Positions 49,666 through 59,074 of a stretch of 64,000 bases of DNA are shown piece after piece (within the stretch, counting starts at the first letter, position 1; the number at the start of each line of letters is the position of its first letter). Below the pieces are notes generated by a model that was not told the DNA's origin, searched no databases, and worked only from the letters and a program-made list of their open reading frames with translations. Where the stretch lies: assembly GCA_016791475.1 (NCBI GenBank), contig JAEUWI010000006.1, forward strand, positions 1 through 64,000. The letters are read 5' to 3'. This stretch comes from Candidatus Hydrogenedentota bacterium. GTDB lineage: Bacteria; Hydrogenedentota; Hydrogenedentia; Hydrogenedentales; JAEUWI01. A program made the position numbers and the translations under genes.

Positions 49666-52600
49666 TTACGGTGATGATGGTTGCAGTGCACCGATCGCGG
49701 CGGGCATTCGCAATGGCCGACCAATCAGGTCTACTGGGACCAGGGGTTCTGTTACTCGAGCCCGGAGAGGAGAGCCGAAACCAGGCCTGTAATCGCCGAA
49801 GGCGACATCCGTAAAGCCGGGATCTCCGGTAGTGAAAGTGACGCCCCAAGTCGTATTTGTATTGGCAACTGCACCTTCTACAAAGTGGTTGTTCTCAACG
49901 TCGAGATTCGTAAACGAACCAAGAGCTAGCGCCCCCGTGATTGCCTCTAGCACGCAGTTCTTGATGCTAAGGTTGGCGATAGTATCATTTTGACTGATGA
50001 ACCCAAATCTCCTCCACGTGACGTGCCAGAAGACGATGTGATTCACCACCGTACCCGTAGGTCCCCATTGCCACATGCCTGAACCCGCAGTCTGCTCAAG
50101 TAGCGCGTTGGCAACGGCCACATTCGAACACTGCGAGGCAGGATCCCCGATACTGATCCCTTGCGCCACCACGTCCCGCGCTTCCAATCCATAGAAGATT
50201 ACATTGTCAACAACCGGAAATATTTGAACGACATCAGGGTGGACACCTGCATTGTGTCGCATGTGGGTCACCGAGGCATTTATTGTTATGCCGTGGCAGT
50301 TGTTGAAGTCGGCACCGAGGTTACGTGCTGAAACATTTCTTATCAGTCGGGTATTAGCGCCTAAGTCGGTATTCTGAATATCGTGGATTTCTACGTCCGT
50401 ATAGAACGTAGGTCGATTCCCACCAGTTATGACAGTCGACACATTGAGGTTTTCTCCAATAAACCCGTTGCCTATGATCTCACATTCATCCACCCAGAAG
50501 TGATTGTTGTAAGGGTCGCTCAGGTTCTTGAAGACGGTACCGGCGTCTGGGAGTTGGAGTGTCACCCCTTGTACGTGAAGCATCCTCTGCCTTACACCGA
50601 GCTGCGGCCCCGTGAGCACCACCGCGGTGTGTTCCACGCCCTCGGCGGCCCGGAGCGTCATCCACCGATCCCCCGCACGGAGGCCAGCATCGCCGGTGTC
50701 ATTCGGGTAGATATAGGTCCCCTCAAGGAGCGATATTGTTGCACCAGCCAAGGTGCCTCCGGCGTTGGCGCGCGAGGTTTCCACCGCACGTTTGATCGTC
50801 TGAAAGGGATTCGTGCGCGTACCATCGCCGCCCGAATCGCTACCCTCGGGAGATACGAAGACCTTCACGCCGGTGTTGGGGAGGGTTCCCCCCGCGTTCG
50901 TATACAGCTTGAGCGATTGCTCGCCGAGATCATCGCCGGACGCGTCTTGCAGCACCCTCGGCACCCCCACCTTCGGATAGGCCACGGCCCTTACCTCTAT
51001 CGGCCCATCTTCGAAATCTCTCGCATCCAATCCAATCCAGTATTCCACCACGTCCGTCTCGGGGTTGAGGGTCATTTCGCGGACGGCCTGCCAGGGGCCG
51101 CCTTCTACGGAGAAGGCTACCCGGTCGATGTCGTTGATGTGGAAGGCGACGACGCCGACGTTGAAGTATTTTTCGAAGGTCTGGTAGGGGACGACGTCCC
51201 ACCTTGCGATGGCTTTGGCGTCGATGCCGGGGGCGCCGGGGTCGCCGACGGGGTCGGGCTGGGGCGTTGGGCCGGTGAAGCCGCTGCCGGGTTCGAGGAG
51301 TGGGCTGACGGTGAGGGGGGCGCTGGGGCCTGCGGCGGGGGCCTGGTTGGCATCGCCGTCCTGGGCGGTGCCGGCGGCGATGGATATGGTGACTTCGCCG
51401 AGGCCGCTGAAGGCGCTGAGGGTGACGGTGCGTTCGGTGTTTCCGCTGCCGGTGACGGCGATGGTGGCGGTGACGCCGTCTTCGCTGTTGAGGGTGATGT
51501 CGGCCGGGGCGAGGTCTATTGCGGTGGCGTCGGCGTAGGTGACGGTGTAGCTGACGGGTTCTTCGAAGGTGTGTGTGGCGGAGGGCGGCCCGATGAGGAG
51601 CGTGGGGCCGGTGTTCTCCACCTGGACGGTGGCGCTGGGCCCGGCGGCGGGCGCGTCGTTGTCGGCGGCGTCGGTGGCGGTGCCAGCGGCGATGCCGATG
51701 CCCACCGTGCCGTTCCCGATAAAGTTGGCGAGGGTGACGTCGTAGCGACCACCGTCGGCCTCGGTAATCGCGGTGACCTGGGCGTTGGCGGTGCCGGTGC
51801 GGTTCAGGGTCACGTCCGCGGTCTTAAGCGTGACGTCGCTCGCGCCTTCGTAGGTCACGGGGTAGGTGACGGGCCCGGCGCTGGTGTTGTCGGTGGAGGG
51901 ATCGCCGATGGTGATGGTCGGCGCGGTGTTGTCCACGGTGGCGGTGTCGCTGGGCCCGGCGGCCGGGGCCTGGTTGCCAGCGACGTCGGTGGCGGTGCCG
52001 GCAGCGAGGGATATGCCCAGGGTGCCGTCGCCCGCGATGGTGGAGAAGCGGATGGTGCGGACGGTGTCGCTGGTGGCCTCGATTTCGTCGAGGACCGCCA
52101 CGACCCCGGCGCTGCCGTTGATCTGCACGTCAGACTCGGCCAGGGTGATCGCGCTGGCGCCTTCATAGGTCACGCGGAAGGTGAGGGGGCCGTTGTTCGT
52201 GGTCGAAGGGCTGGGCGCGCTGATGGTCGCGGTGGGGGGCGTGTTGTCCACCACCACTTCCCCGCTGGGCCCGGCGGCGGCGGCGGTGTTGCCCGCCTGG
52301 TCCGAGGCGGTGGCCGCGGCAATGGAGATGCCGAGGGTTCCGTCGCCATCGATACTGGAAAAGCTGACTGTGCGCTCGGTTTCGCTGGTCGCGGCCACAT
52401 CCGCCAGGGTCGCGGCCACGGTGCCCGTGCCGTTCACGAGCACATCGGCGGTGGAAAGAGTAATATTGTCGGCGCCGGTGTAGTTGACCAGATAGTCCAC
52501 GGGGCCCGTGTTCGTGGTGCTGACCGAGGGCGCGCTGATCTCCAGCGTGGGCACGGTGTTGTCCACGGTTACTTCGGCGCTCGGCCCTGCGGCGGGTGCG

Positions 52601-53187
52601 GTGTTGCCCTCGGTGTCCGTGGCGGTGCCGGCGGCGATGGAGATGCTCAGGGTGCCGTCTCCGGCGATGGAATCGATGGGGATGCTGCGGACGACATCGC
52701 TCGTCGCGACGGGTTCGCCCAGTACGGCGGTCGCGGTGCCGGTGGTATTCAGGGTGATATCGGCGGCGGCAAGCGTAATTTCGGCGGCACCGCCATAGGC
52801 CACAGCAAAGGAGACCGGCTCCTGGCGCGTGACGGCGGCGGAGGGCTCACCGATGGTGATGGCGGGCGGCAGATTCTCGGCCACGGTGACGGCGGTAGTG
52901 TCGGTCAGCTCGGTGCGGCGGCTGGTGACGGTGATCTGGGCCGAACCGACGGCGACGGCGGTAACGCGCCCCTGAGGGGACACGGACGCGATGCTCGGCT
53001 TGTCGGAGGTCCAGGTCAACGTATCCAGCGTCGCACTGGAGTCGGCGGTCAATTCGGCGCTCTGCCCCACTTCCAAATGAACGGACGCTGGACTCAGCGT
53101 GAGAAAGCTCTCCCCTCCATCGGGAGGGCAGCCCGTCAGGGACAGGGCGATACCAATTGATACCGCCATAAAGCTCTTACGCCACAT
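49666..53187 (-). CDS. Beta-helix lipoprotein with Big_2-like domain and five tandem repeats
   Basis: The protein has 1173 residues from ATG 53187, supported by GAGGAAG 6-7 nt upstream; the open frame extends to 53451. A lipoprotein signal ends at LSLTGC. A Big_2-like domain (about 30-105; SLTLS-type strands, WTSDKPSIASVS) comes next. Five repeats of about 105 residues (about 106-635) share AITL..ADI.LN, GDGTLGISIAAGTATD and APAAGPS motifs. A right-handed beta-helix follows (about 790-1150; GTRTNPFQTIKRAVE). This fold is shared by polysaccharide lyases, epimerases and adhesins, so it may bind or modify the EPS. The repeats create strong GC-rich shadow frames. Confidence 0.8.
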   Translation of the reverse strand: MWRKSFMAVSIGIALSLTGCPPDGGESFLTLSPASVHLEVGQSAELTADSSATLDTLTWTSDKPSIASVSPQGRVTAVAVGSAQITVTSRRTELTDTTAVTVAENLPPAITIGEPSAAVTRQEPVSFAVAYGGAAEITLAAADITLNTTGTATAVLGEPVATSDVVRSIPIDSIAGDGTLSISIAAGTATDTEGNTAPAAGPSAEVTVDNTVPTLEISAPSVSTTNTGPVDYLVNYTGADNITLSTADVLVNGTGTVAATLADVAATSETERTVSFSSIDGDGTLGISIAAATASDQAGNTAAAAGPSGEVVVDNTPPTATISAPSPSTTNNGPLTFRVTYEGASAITLAESDVQINGSAGVVAVLDEIEATSDTVRTIRFSTIAGDGTLGISLAAGTATDVAGNQAPAAGPSDTATVDNTAPTITIGDPSTDNTSAGPVTYPVTYEGASDVTLKTADVTLNRTGTANAQVTAITEADGGRYDVTLANFIGNGTVGIGIAAGTATDAADNDAPAAGPSATVQVENTGPTLLIGPPSATHTFEEPVSYTVTYADATAIDLAPADITLNSEDGVTATIAVTGSGNTERTVTLSAFSGLGEVTISIAAGTAQDGDANQAPAAGPSAPLTVSPLLEPGSGFTGPTPQPDPVGDPGAPGIDAKAIARWDVVPYQTFEKYFNVGVVAFHINDIDRVAFSVEGGPWQAVREMTLNPETDVVEYWIGLDARDFEDGPIEVRAVAYPKVGVPRVLQDASGDDLGEQSLKLYTNAGGTLPNTGVKVFVSPEGSDSGGDGTRTNPFQTIKRAVETSRANAGGTLAGATISLLEGTYIYPNDTGDAGLRAGDRWMTLRAAEGVEHTAVVLTGPQLGVRQRMLHVQGVTLQLPDAGTVFKNLSDPYNNHFWVDECEIIGNGFIGENLNVSTVITGGNRPTFYTDVEIHDIQNTDLGANTRLIRNVSARNLGADFNNCHGITINASVTHMRHNAGVHPDVVQIFPVVDNVIFYGLEARDVVAQGISIGDPASQCSNVAVANALLEQTAGSGMWQWGPTGTVVNHIVFWHVTWRRFGFISQNDTIANLSIKNCVLEAITGALALGSFTNLDVENNHFVEGAVANTNTTWGVTFTTGDPGFTDVAFGDYRPGFGSPLRARVTEPLVPVDLIGRPLRMPAAIGALQPSSP
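51290..52875 (-). repeat. Five in-frame tandem repeats of about 315 bp
   Basis: The DNA encoding the five 105-residue repeats of the beta-helix lipoprotein is itself repetitive: GGCCCGGCGGCGGG-like and GTGGCGGTGCCGGCGGCGAT-like strings recur about every 315 bp. The units differ enough to be old duplications. Copy number could vary by recombination between strains. Confidence 0.65.
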
Positions 53188-53447
53188 GCAACGCTTCCTC
53201 GAAAAACTCCCGGAACAAAGGCCGCCACGATCCCAACGGCCAAAAGTCCACCCGTCCCGTTGGAGTGTACCACAGAAGTGACAGAAATTTGCAACCCGGA
53301 TAAAGCAATCTTGCGAAGGTTTCCGCGCGCTTGGCTGCGAAAGCCTTTCACTGCCGAATTGCTCATAACGCGCCAACATCGGGCTCATGAACGACCAACG
53401 CATACGGCGACTAACCGACGCGGTTCCCCCTTTCGAACTATCGTCCG

Positions 53448-55787
53448 TCAAACTTCCGCCTTCATCAGCATCGACTTCTCGACTCGATGGGCGAGTTCCG
53501 CCGCGAGCACCTGCCCCTCCAGCACCTGATCCGGGGTCAAGGCGGCGGCAAACTGGTCACGGGCGGTCCTCGCTATATCAAGTGTCGTCGCGGCGAGACT
53601 GTACCACGCATAGGCCTGAGCAAAGTTTTGAATGACTCCCCGCCCGGTTTCGTAGCAACCGCCGAGGGCGAGCTGGGCCTCGCGGTGCCCCTGTTCCGCC
53701 GCCAGGGTAAACCATTCCGCCGCACGGCGGTCATCCTGGGGCAGTTGGATGCCATTTCGGAGCAACTTGCCCATTTCATACTGTGCGGCGGCGTGACCCC
53801 GTTTGGCGGCGCGCTCAAAGCAGCGCCGGGCCCTGGCCAGATCCATATGAGCCCCATTTTCCGTGGCATGGAGTTGCCCAAGCAGGTAATAGCCCAGCGC
53901 ATCTTCTTTCTCGGCGGCCTGACCAAACCACTGCAGGGCCTCCCCTTCATCCTGCGCCACACCGATACCCTGGAGATACATCTTGCCAATTTCACACTCC
54001 GCACGGGCATTTCCGTGGAGGGCGGCCATGCGATACCAGCGCAGCGCCATCCCGAAGTCCTGAAGCACACCGCGTCCTTCCGCGTGCATCTGCCCCAGGT
54101 GATGCTGCGCGCCCGCGTGGCCATCTTCGGCGGCCCGTGTGAGCCAGCGAATGGCCTCGGCCTCGTTCCGTTCGACGCCGAGCCCCTGCTCATAGCGAAC
54201 CCCCAGGCGGTACTGCGCCTTGGTCGCCCCTTCCTTCTCCGCCTCCCGGTGCCAGCGTTCCACGAAGCTCGCCCGGCTTCGGTCCGCACCGTTAGCCCCT
54301 TCCAGTGCTTCATCATCTCCGCCATTTTCCTGCACGGGGACGAGTTCCCGTCCGGCGGGCGATTCCGACTTTGCCTGGCCGGACTCAGTCACCGCCGCGC
54401 CCCCAGTGCCATTGCTTCCGGCACCGGTAAACGTGTCGAGAATCCTGGCGACGGCCCCGGCATCCAGTTCGGAGGCCCCCGGGCCATGATTCGTCTCCAG
54501 GCTGCGCAGGGCCTCTCCTCCGGCGTCCCCGGTTTCCGACGGAATTTCCCGACTTTGTCGCTCCGATGCCGACTCGATTAGTGTGTCGACGCGAAGCTTC
54601 AACGCGTCCCGCTCTTCTTCGGCTTCTCGAAGCCTGTCACCCAGCCGACCGAGCTCGACCGCCAATTGCGCCACCCGTTCTCGATCCGCCGCGCCTTCCG
54701 CGCGGAGCTTCTCCCGTTCCGTTTCCAGACTTGCCAATAATTCCCGAGCGGCTTCCAGCTCCCCGTCGGCCTGGGCCAGCCCCCTGCGGTCCTCATCCGC
54801 CGCCGCCTTGAGCGCGTCCCGCTCGGCGGTCAATTCGGCGATCAGCGCCTGCTGGGCCGACAAATCGGCCTCCAGTTTCAAAGACTTTTCCTCGTTCAAG
54901 CGCGCAGCCCCCGTATACTCATCCACAAGCCCCTCGGCCGCAGCCACACGTCGACCGAGGTCGTCCCGCTCTGCCTCCAAGGTATGGAGCATCTCCTGCA
55001 GACGTTCCACTTCTTCCCGATGCAAATCCCGGTCCAGATCCACCTCACGCAGGTGGTTGACCGCGTCCAGACGCGCCGCCTCCATCCCTTCATACTCATT
55101 GCGCAGCGCCTTCAGCGCATCCGTGCACACGCGGGCCTCTTCTCGCGCGCTGTCAAGATTGCGACTGGCCTCTTCCAGCATCTGCCGGGCGCAGGCCAGT
55201 TCTTCCTCCAGCGACAGCACCTGGCTCGTCGCCGCCACTTCCGCCCCGCGCGCACCCTCCAGCGCCTCCTTCAGCGCCTTGATTTCGGCGCTTTGTTTCT
55301 CCAGCTCGGCCTCCAGCGCAGCCCGGTTTTCACGGGCCAGGGCCAGATCGGACTCCAGGGTGGTGATCAGGGCCGCAGCCTCTTCGCGCGCTTTTTCCGC
55401 TTCAAGGGGGCCCTCGAGATCGATGTCGTCAAGCAGGGGGGATGGCTCCAGAGGTATCGCCTTAATGCGATCCAACTCGGCCGAAAGCGCAGCGGAGCGC
55501 CGCTGTTCCTCCACCAGGTTCGCCGCCAGGCGTGCCCGCGCTTCATCCTCCGCCGCCTTCTCCGCGAGATACTGCTTGTATTGATCCGCCTTGCGCGCGG
55601 CGTAGCTCAGCAGGTGCTGCAGGCGGCCAATAGCCTCCCCGGGCGGCAGGTCCTCCACCCGTATGACCTGGTTCCCCGAAGGAATAATGACCATTTGCTT
55701 GCATTCACGGCACCAGCCATCGCGCCCTGCAAACGAGTCATCCATTCGCAGCAACGTACCGCAGTGCTGGCAGGTGAGTTCGATCAT
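53448..55787 (-). CDS. Zinc-ribbon, coiled-coil, Sel1-repeat protein
   Basis: The protein has 779 residues from ATG 55787, with GGGAG upstream; TTG 55790 is possible. An N-terminal zinc ribbon has CQHC and CREC (about residues 6-9 and 26-29). A long coiled coil runs about 65-420, rich in Glu, Ala and Leu. A low-complexity linker follows (about 430-520). Seven Sel1-type repeats (about 525-770) have A..G...AQY.LG..Y..G.GV patterns. No signal or membrane segment is present. Sel1 proteins act as adaptors. It lies upstream of the EPS genes on the same strand, 260 bp from the lipoprotein. Confidence 0.8.
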   Translation of the reverse strand: MIELTCQHCGTLLRMDDSFAGRDGWCRECKQMVIIPSGNQVIRVEDLPPGEAIGRLQHLLSYAARKADQYKQYLAEKAAEDEARARLAANLVEEQRRSAALSAELDRIKAIPLEPSPLLDDIDLEGPLEAEKAREEAAALITTLESDLALARENRAALEAELEKQSAEIKALKEALEGARGAEVAATSQVLSLEEELACARQMLEEASRNLDSAREEARVCTDALKALRNEYEGMEAARLDAVNHLREVDLDRDLHREEVERLQEMLHTLEAERDDLGRRVAAAEGLVDEYTGAARLNEEKSLKLEADLSAQQALIAELTAERDALKAAADEDRRGLAQADGELEAARELLASLETEREKLRAEGAADRERVAQLAVELGRLGDRLREAEEERDALKLRVDTLIESASERQSREIPSETGDAGGEALRSLETNHGPGASELDAGAVARILDTFTGAGSNGTGGAAVTESGQAKSESPAGRELVPVQENGGDDEALEGANGADRSRASFVERWHREAEKEGATKAQYRLGVRYEQGLGVERNEAEAIRWLTRAAEDGHAGAQHHLGQMHAEGRGVLQDFGMALRWYRMAALHGNARAECEIGKMYLQGIGVAQDEGEALQWFGQAAEKEDALGYYLLGQLHATENGAHMDLARARRCFERAAKRGHAAAQYEMGKLLRNGIQLPQDDRRAAEWFTLAAEQGHREAQLALGGCYETGRGVIQNFAQAYAWYSLAATTLDIARTARDQFAAALTPDQVLEGQVLAAELAHRVEKSMLMKAEV

Positions 55788-56006
55788 CAATAGCTCCCTT
55801 TTGGATGTGCCCCTCCTCCGATACAGTTTGCCATGTTTTCGTCGAATTTACAAAAGGCACCCCAAAAAAACGACTCCACACGCCTGGATTGCCGGACGTC
55901 TTTTCTCTCAGTCACGCCTCCCCGGCACTACTGCTTGAGATTGCGCCCCGTGTTCCCATCAATCTATAGTGAGTGCGTCTGGGAAAATGCCGGGAGGTCC
56001 AAACAC

Positions 56007-56876
56007 ATGTTACTGGTACGCGCAACCCTGGTCGGTCTCACTATCCTGGGACTCGTCGCCTCGGCCCAGCCTCAGGAAACCGCTTCGCCACAACAGCAGA
56101 CCACTGGAAAGATCAATGTCTTCATCTTCGCCGGACAGTCCAATATGGAGGGCCGCGCCGATGGCGCGAAACTGTCCGACGCGGATCGGGAGCGACTCGC
56201 CCGGGTAAGAGATCGCATTACCCTCGCCTATAACGGCGAATCGGTTCGCCCGCTTGGTCCTGTCGCGCCCTCGCCCGAAATCGGTGAGATCTATAAGTGC
56301 GAGCAGATCTTCGGACCGGAGCTTTTCTTCGGAATTGCTCTGGCCGAGGCCTGGCCCCAGGAACGCTTTCTCTTCATCAAACGGACGGCCGGCGCCACAA
56401 CGCTCCATGGCGCGTGGAATCCGGATTGGAGCCCTGAGAAAGCCGCCACGACCAAGGAGACGGAGGCCCCAAAACTCTATGGCGAACTGGTGGCCTATAC
56501 ACGGGCGGTACTCGCCGGATATCCCCCCGAGGACTACGAACTGCGTGGAATGCTATGGGTGCAGGGTGAGAGCGATGGCAACATTCCCGAGGCTGCTCGC
56601 GCCTATGGGGACAATCTGAAGACGCTGATTGCCCGGATCCGAGCGGACACAAACCAGAATTCCCTCCCCTTCCTGCTCTTTGAAGTGGGCGGTCCCGACG
56701 TCGTTCGCGGGATGCGGCGCGTGGCGGGGGAAACACCCGACGTCCACCTGATCCCCCAGCGCCCGGAGCCACACTCCCCCGATTTTTATGAGAAACTGGA
56801 GAATGGCCACTACGACCACGAAGGCCTCAAGAAGCTCGGTCTGCGCTTTGCAGAGGTCTACCTGGAAGCCCACTGA
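56007..56876 (+). CDS. Secreted SGNH hydrolase, sialate O-acetylesterase-like
   Basis: The protein has 289 residues from ATG 56007, with GGGAGG 10 nt upstream; the frame opens at 55833 but those residues look non-coding. A signal peptide (about 1-20) precedes INVFIFAGQSNMEGRAD, where Ser45 of GQSNM is the SGNH nucleophile. WVQGESD is the family's second signature. GHYDHEGLKKLG near the end supplies the Asp and His. These enzymes remove acetyl groups from sugars, including sialic acids and xylan. It is monocistronic and points away from the EPS cluster. Confidence 0.88.
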   Translation: MLLVRATLVGLTILGLVASAQPQETASPQQQTTGKINVFIFAGQSNMEGRADGAKLSDADRERLARVRDRITLAYNGESVRPLGPVAPSPEIGEIYKCEQIFGPELFFGIALAEAWPQERFLFIKRTAGATTLHGAWNPDWSPEKAATTKETEAPKLYGELVAYTRAVLAGYPPEDYELRGMLWVQGESDGNIPEAARAYGDNLKTLIARIRADTNQNSLPFLLFEVGGPDVVRGMRRVAGETPDVHLIPQRPEPHSPDFYEKLENGHYDHEGLKKLGLRFAEVYLEAH

Positions 56877-56910
56877 CGAGCACCCAAGTAAGCGCGATTC
56901 AATCGGCCCC

Positions 56911-56954
56911 AAAAACAAAACCACCAAACAACGAATCTCGTAAGTTGTTTGGTG
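56911..56954 (-). terminator. Rho-independent terminator of the tRNA transcript
   Basis: An 11-bp perfect stem, CACCAAACAAC (56922-56932) with its complement at 56944-56954, is followed on the minus strand by GTTTTGTTTTT. It lies 12 bp past the tRNA-Thr 3' end. Confidence 0.85.
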
Positions 56955-56966
56955 ATAAGGATATAC

Positions 56967-57042
56967 TGGGGCTGGAACGGGGAATCGAACCCCGGACCTC
57001 TTCATTACGAGTGAAGCGCTCTACCGACTGAGCTATTCCAGC
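56967..57042 (-). tRNA. tRNA-Thr (CGT)
   Basis: The minus strand folds as a cloverleaf: acceptor GCTGGAA/TTCCAGC, D-arm AGCTCAGTCGGTAGAGC, anticodon stem CTTCA/TGAAG with loop CTCGTAA (anticodon CGT, reading ACG), and T-loop GGTTCGATTCC. The 3' CCA is encoded (56967-56969). The discriminator base reads C. It is co-transcribed with tRNA-Phe just upstream. Confidence 0.95.
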
Positions 57043-57060
57043 ATAAGAGAGGCAAAAAAA

Positions 57061-57136
<76 letters not shown>

Positions 57137-57149
57137 ACCGGGAAGCAGT

Positions 57150-57179
57150 AGTCTACAAAATATCCGGAGGCCGAGTCAA
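57150..57179 (-). promoter_or_regulatory. Promoter of the tRNA-Phe/tRNA-Thr transcript
   Basis: The minus strand reads TTGACT (57174-57179), an 18-bp spacer and TAGACT (57150-57155), ending 13 bp before the tRNA-Phe 5' end. The stretch 57180-57432 beyond it has no supported gene. Confidence 0.6.
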
Positions 57180-57432
57180 GAAAGTGACCGAATTTAGCGC
57201 GATGACGACGATGCAGGGACGGACTCGCGCCCCTTACGCTTGCGAGCACGCGCCGCGAGGGCTGCCCCAGCGCGCCAATCGTTGCCACATGGGCCTTTTC
57301 GCGCGTGCCCGTCCCCGTGGACGCGTGGGGTGACCTGGACCCGTTTCGCACGGCACATTGGGTCTACTTTGGGACGCGTCGTGACGGAAATCAATAGTGG
57401 CGCGTCTTGCCGCATCGTTGTATAGTGGCGCT

Positions 57433-58179
57433 ATGGACGTTCACGATGACGCAAACGCCACCCCGCGCGAGCCAAGGCTGGAGCAATTGCTGTGGCCGTG
57501 GCGCTCGTTGAAGCACAAGAAAGAAGCCCCGCCGCTCGGACAAACCCCACTCGGGCACTTCGTAGCGGTGACGTTCATCTCTTGCGGTGTGATCAACAGC
57601 TTCGTGTTCTTGAACGACCTGCCCCAGATCGACTGGACCTACCGCGCCGGGCTATGGGCGGGGACGGCGATAACGGCAATGCTATCGCTGCCGATGCTTT
57701 TTCTTGCCACTCCCTGCGGCCTCGTATTCCTGCTGATACCGAAATCGCGCAGCCTCGGTCTTCGGCTCTTACTGGGCAGCGCGATCTACTTCGCCACGCT
57801 GTTCGGATCGGGCTGGGCGGGCGCAACAATCCGCATGGCTTCCTTTAGCAGCCTTGCGGAGCGCAGCATGCCGCTCGTGGAAGCGGTGAAGGCGTTCGAA
57901 GCGAAGGAGGGCCGACTTCCCGAGCGACTGGAGGAATTGGTGCCGGCGTATATCAGCGCGATCCCCGGCACGGGCTTGGCCGCCTTTCCGCGAATCGAGT
58001 ATTCGACCGGCAAGGAGGCAGCTTACTGGCTCGGCAATCCGTGGGTGCTTGATGTGCGGGCGAACCGCGGCCTGGGAAGCTTCGACCGATTCTTATATTT
58101 TCCCCTGCAGAACTACCCCGAAGAATTTGAAGGCAACGGTTTTGAACGCTTGGGCGCATGGGGCTACATGCATGAGTAA
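57433..58179 (+). CDS. Membrane protein, first of a tandem paralogous pair
   Basis: The protein has 248 residues from ATG 57433. It has about three hydrophobic segments in the N-terminal half (near residues 43-63, 75-100 and 108-128). A conserved block follows that is shared with the next gene: SFSSLAERSMPLVEAVKAFE, then LEELVPAYISAIPGTGLAAFP. The block resembles the G/TxxP..LEELVP region found in some pilin-like and substrate-binding domains, but no family is certain. The C-terminus ends FERLGAWGYMHE. It overlaps its paralogue by 8 nt, so the two are co-translated. The function is unknown. Confidence 0.7.
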   Translation: MDVHDDANATPREPRLEQLLWPWRSLKHKKEAPPLGQTPLGHFVAVTFISCGVINSFVFLNDLPQIDWTYRAGLWAGTAITAMLSLPMLFLATPCGLVFLLIPKSRSLGLRLLLGSAIYFATLFGSGWAGATIRMASFSSLAERSMPLVEAVKAFEAKEGRLPERLEELVPAYISAIPGTGLAAFPRIEYSTGKEAAYWLGNPWVLDVRANRGLGSFDRFLYFPLQNYPEEFEGNGFERLGAWGYMHE

Positions 58180-58843
58180 AGCGCGTCCCCCGGACATTCC
58201 GCCCTTCGACCAAATCCCCTTGGGCCGCTTTATAGTGCTCTCTTTCCTCGCTTGCGGCGCGATCAATGCCTGCGTATTTCTGAGTGTCATTCCGCAAGCC
58301 CCCAAAGCCTTCCACAGCATTGACTTTATCGGCGTGCTGATGACGATTGCGCTGGCCACCGGGACCCTTTTCCTGGTCATCCCGTGCAGTATCGTGTTTC
58401 TATTGTTTGCCAAGTTGCGCGCGCTCGGCCTGCGCCTGCTGCTACTCAGCGTCATTTACCTGGCCACCGGCACCGCGCTGAGATCGGCGGCAAATACGAT
58501 CCGAACCGTCAGCTTTCACTCCCTGGCCGAGCGCAGCATGCCTCTGGTCGAAGCGGTCACGGCATTTGAGAAGGCGAAAGGCCACCCCCCGAAATCACTG
58601 GAGGAACTTGTCCCCCAGTACTTGGATTCCGTGCCGTCTACGGGGTTGGCGGCCTATCCAAAGTATGAGCTACACATGGGCAACGAATCTTCCATATGGA
58701 AGGGCAATCCCTGGGTACTTTGTGTGCCGGTCGGTCGCGGGCTAAACTTTGACCTGTTCCTGTACTTCCCGAATCAGAATTACCCGCCCGAAGAGAGCAG
58801 CGCATTTGAGCGCATGGGCGCTTGGGCCTATTGGCATGAATAG
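58172..58843 (+). CDS. Membrane protein, second of a tandem paralogous pair
   Basis: The protein has 223 residues from ATG 58172. It is clearly paralogous to the preceding protein: the same helices, SFHSLAERSMPLVEAVTAFE, LEELVPQYLDSVPSTGLAAYP and a C-terminal FERMGAWAYWHE. The pair arose by tandem duplication and has diverged to roughly half identity by eye. No enzyme motif is visible. A heteromeric membrane assembly is plausible because of the 8-nt gene overlap. The 231-bp gap after it (58844-59074) holds only a 10-bp inverted repeat (AACCTCAAAG at about 58921 and its complement at about 58978). Confidence 0.7.
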   Translation: MSKARPPDIPPFDQIPLGRFIVLSFLACGAINACVFLSVIPQAPKAFHSIDFIGVLMTIALATGTLFLVIPCSIVFLLFAKLRALGLRLLLLSVIYLATGTALRSAANTIRTVSFHSLAERSMPLVEAVTAFEKAKGHPPKSLEELVPQYLDSVPSTGLAAYPKYELHMGNESSIWKGNPWVLCVPVGRGLNFDLFLYFPNQNYPPEESSAFERMGAWAYWHE

Positions 58844-59074
58844 CAATCCGGGACGACAATTGCGGGACTGACGCCCTCGCGGGCTCGCAGCCTGATTTTC
58901 ATTAAGCCAACGAAAAATGGAACCTCAAAGAACTCAAAGAGCGCAAAGGCGGTCCTGTAATCGTTCTATTTGCGTGCTTTGAGGTTGAATCTCTTCCGCC
59001 TTCTCCTTCACTGTCCGTGTCACTGATGATTCCAACATTGCCAAGAGCTGCAACCTTTCCCCACAGGAATCCCC

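Noticed and set aside
50383-53160. 925-residue open frame on the plus strand
   Set aside because: It is antisense to the beta-helix lipoprotein. Its Gly/Val/Asp-rich repeats mirror the GC-rich tandem repeats on the other strand, and it has no ribosome site or recognisable domain.
57194-57415. Small basic ORF on the minus strand upstream of the tRNA genes
   Set aside because: It has Arg/Ala-rich low complexity, no ribosome site and no similarity I recognise, and it lies immediately upstream of the tRNA promoter.
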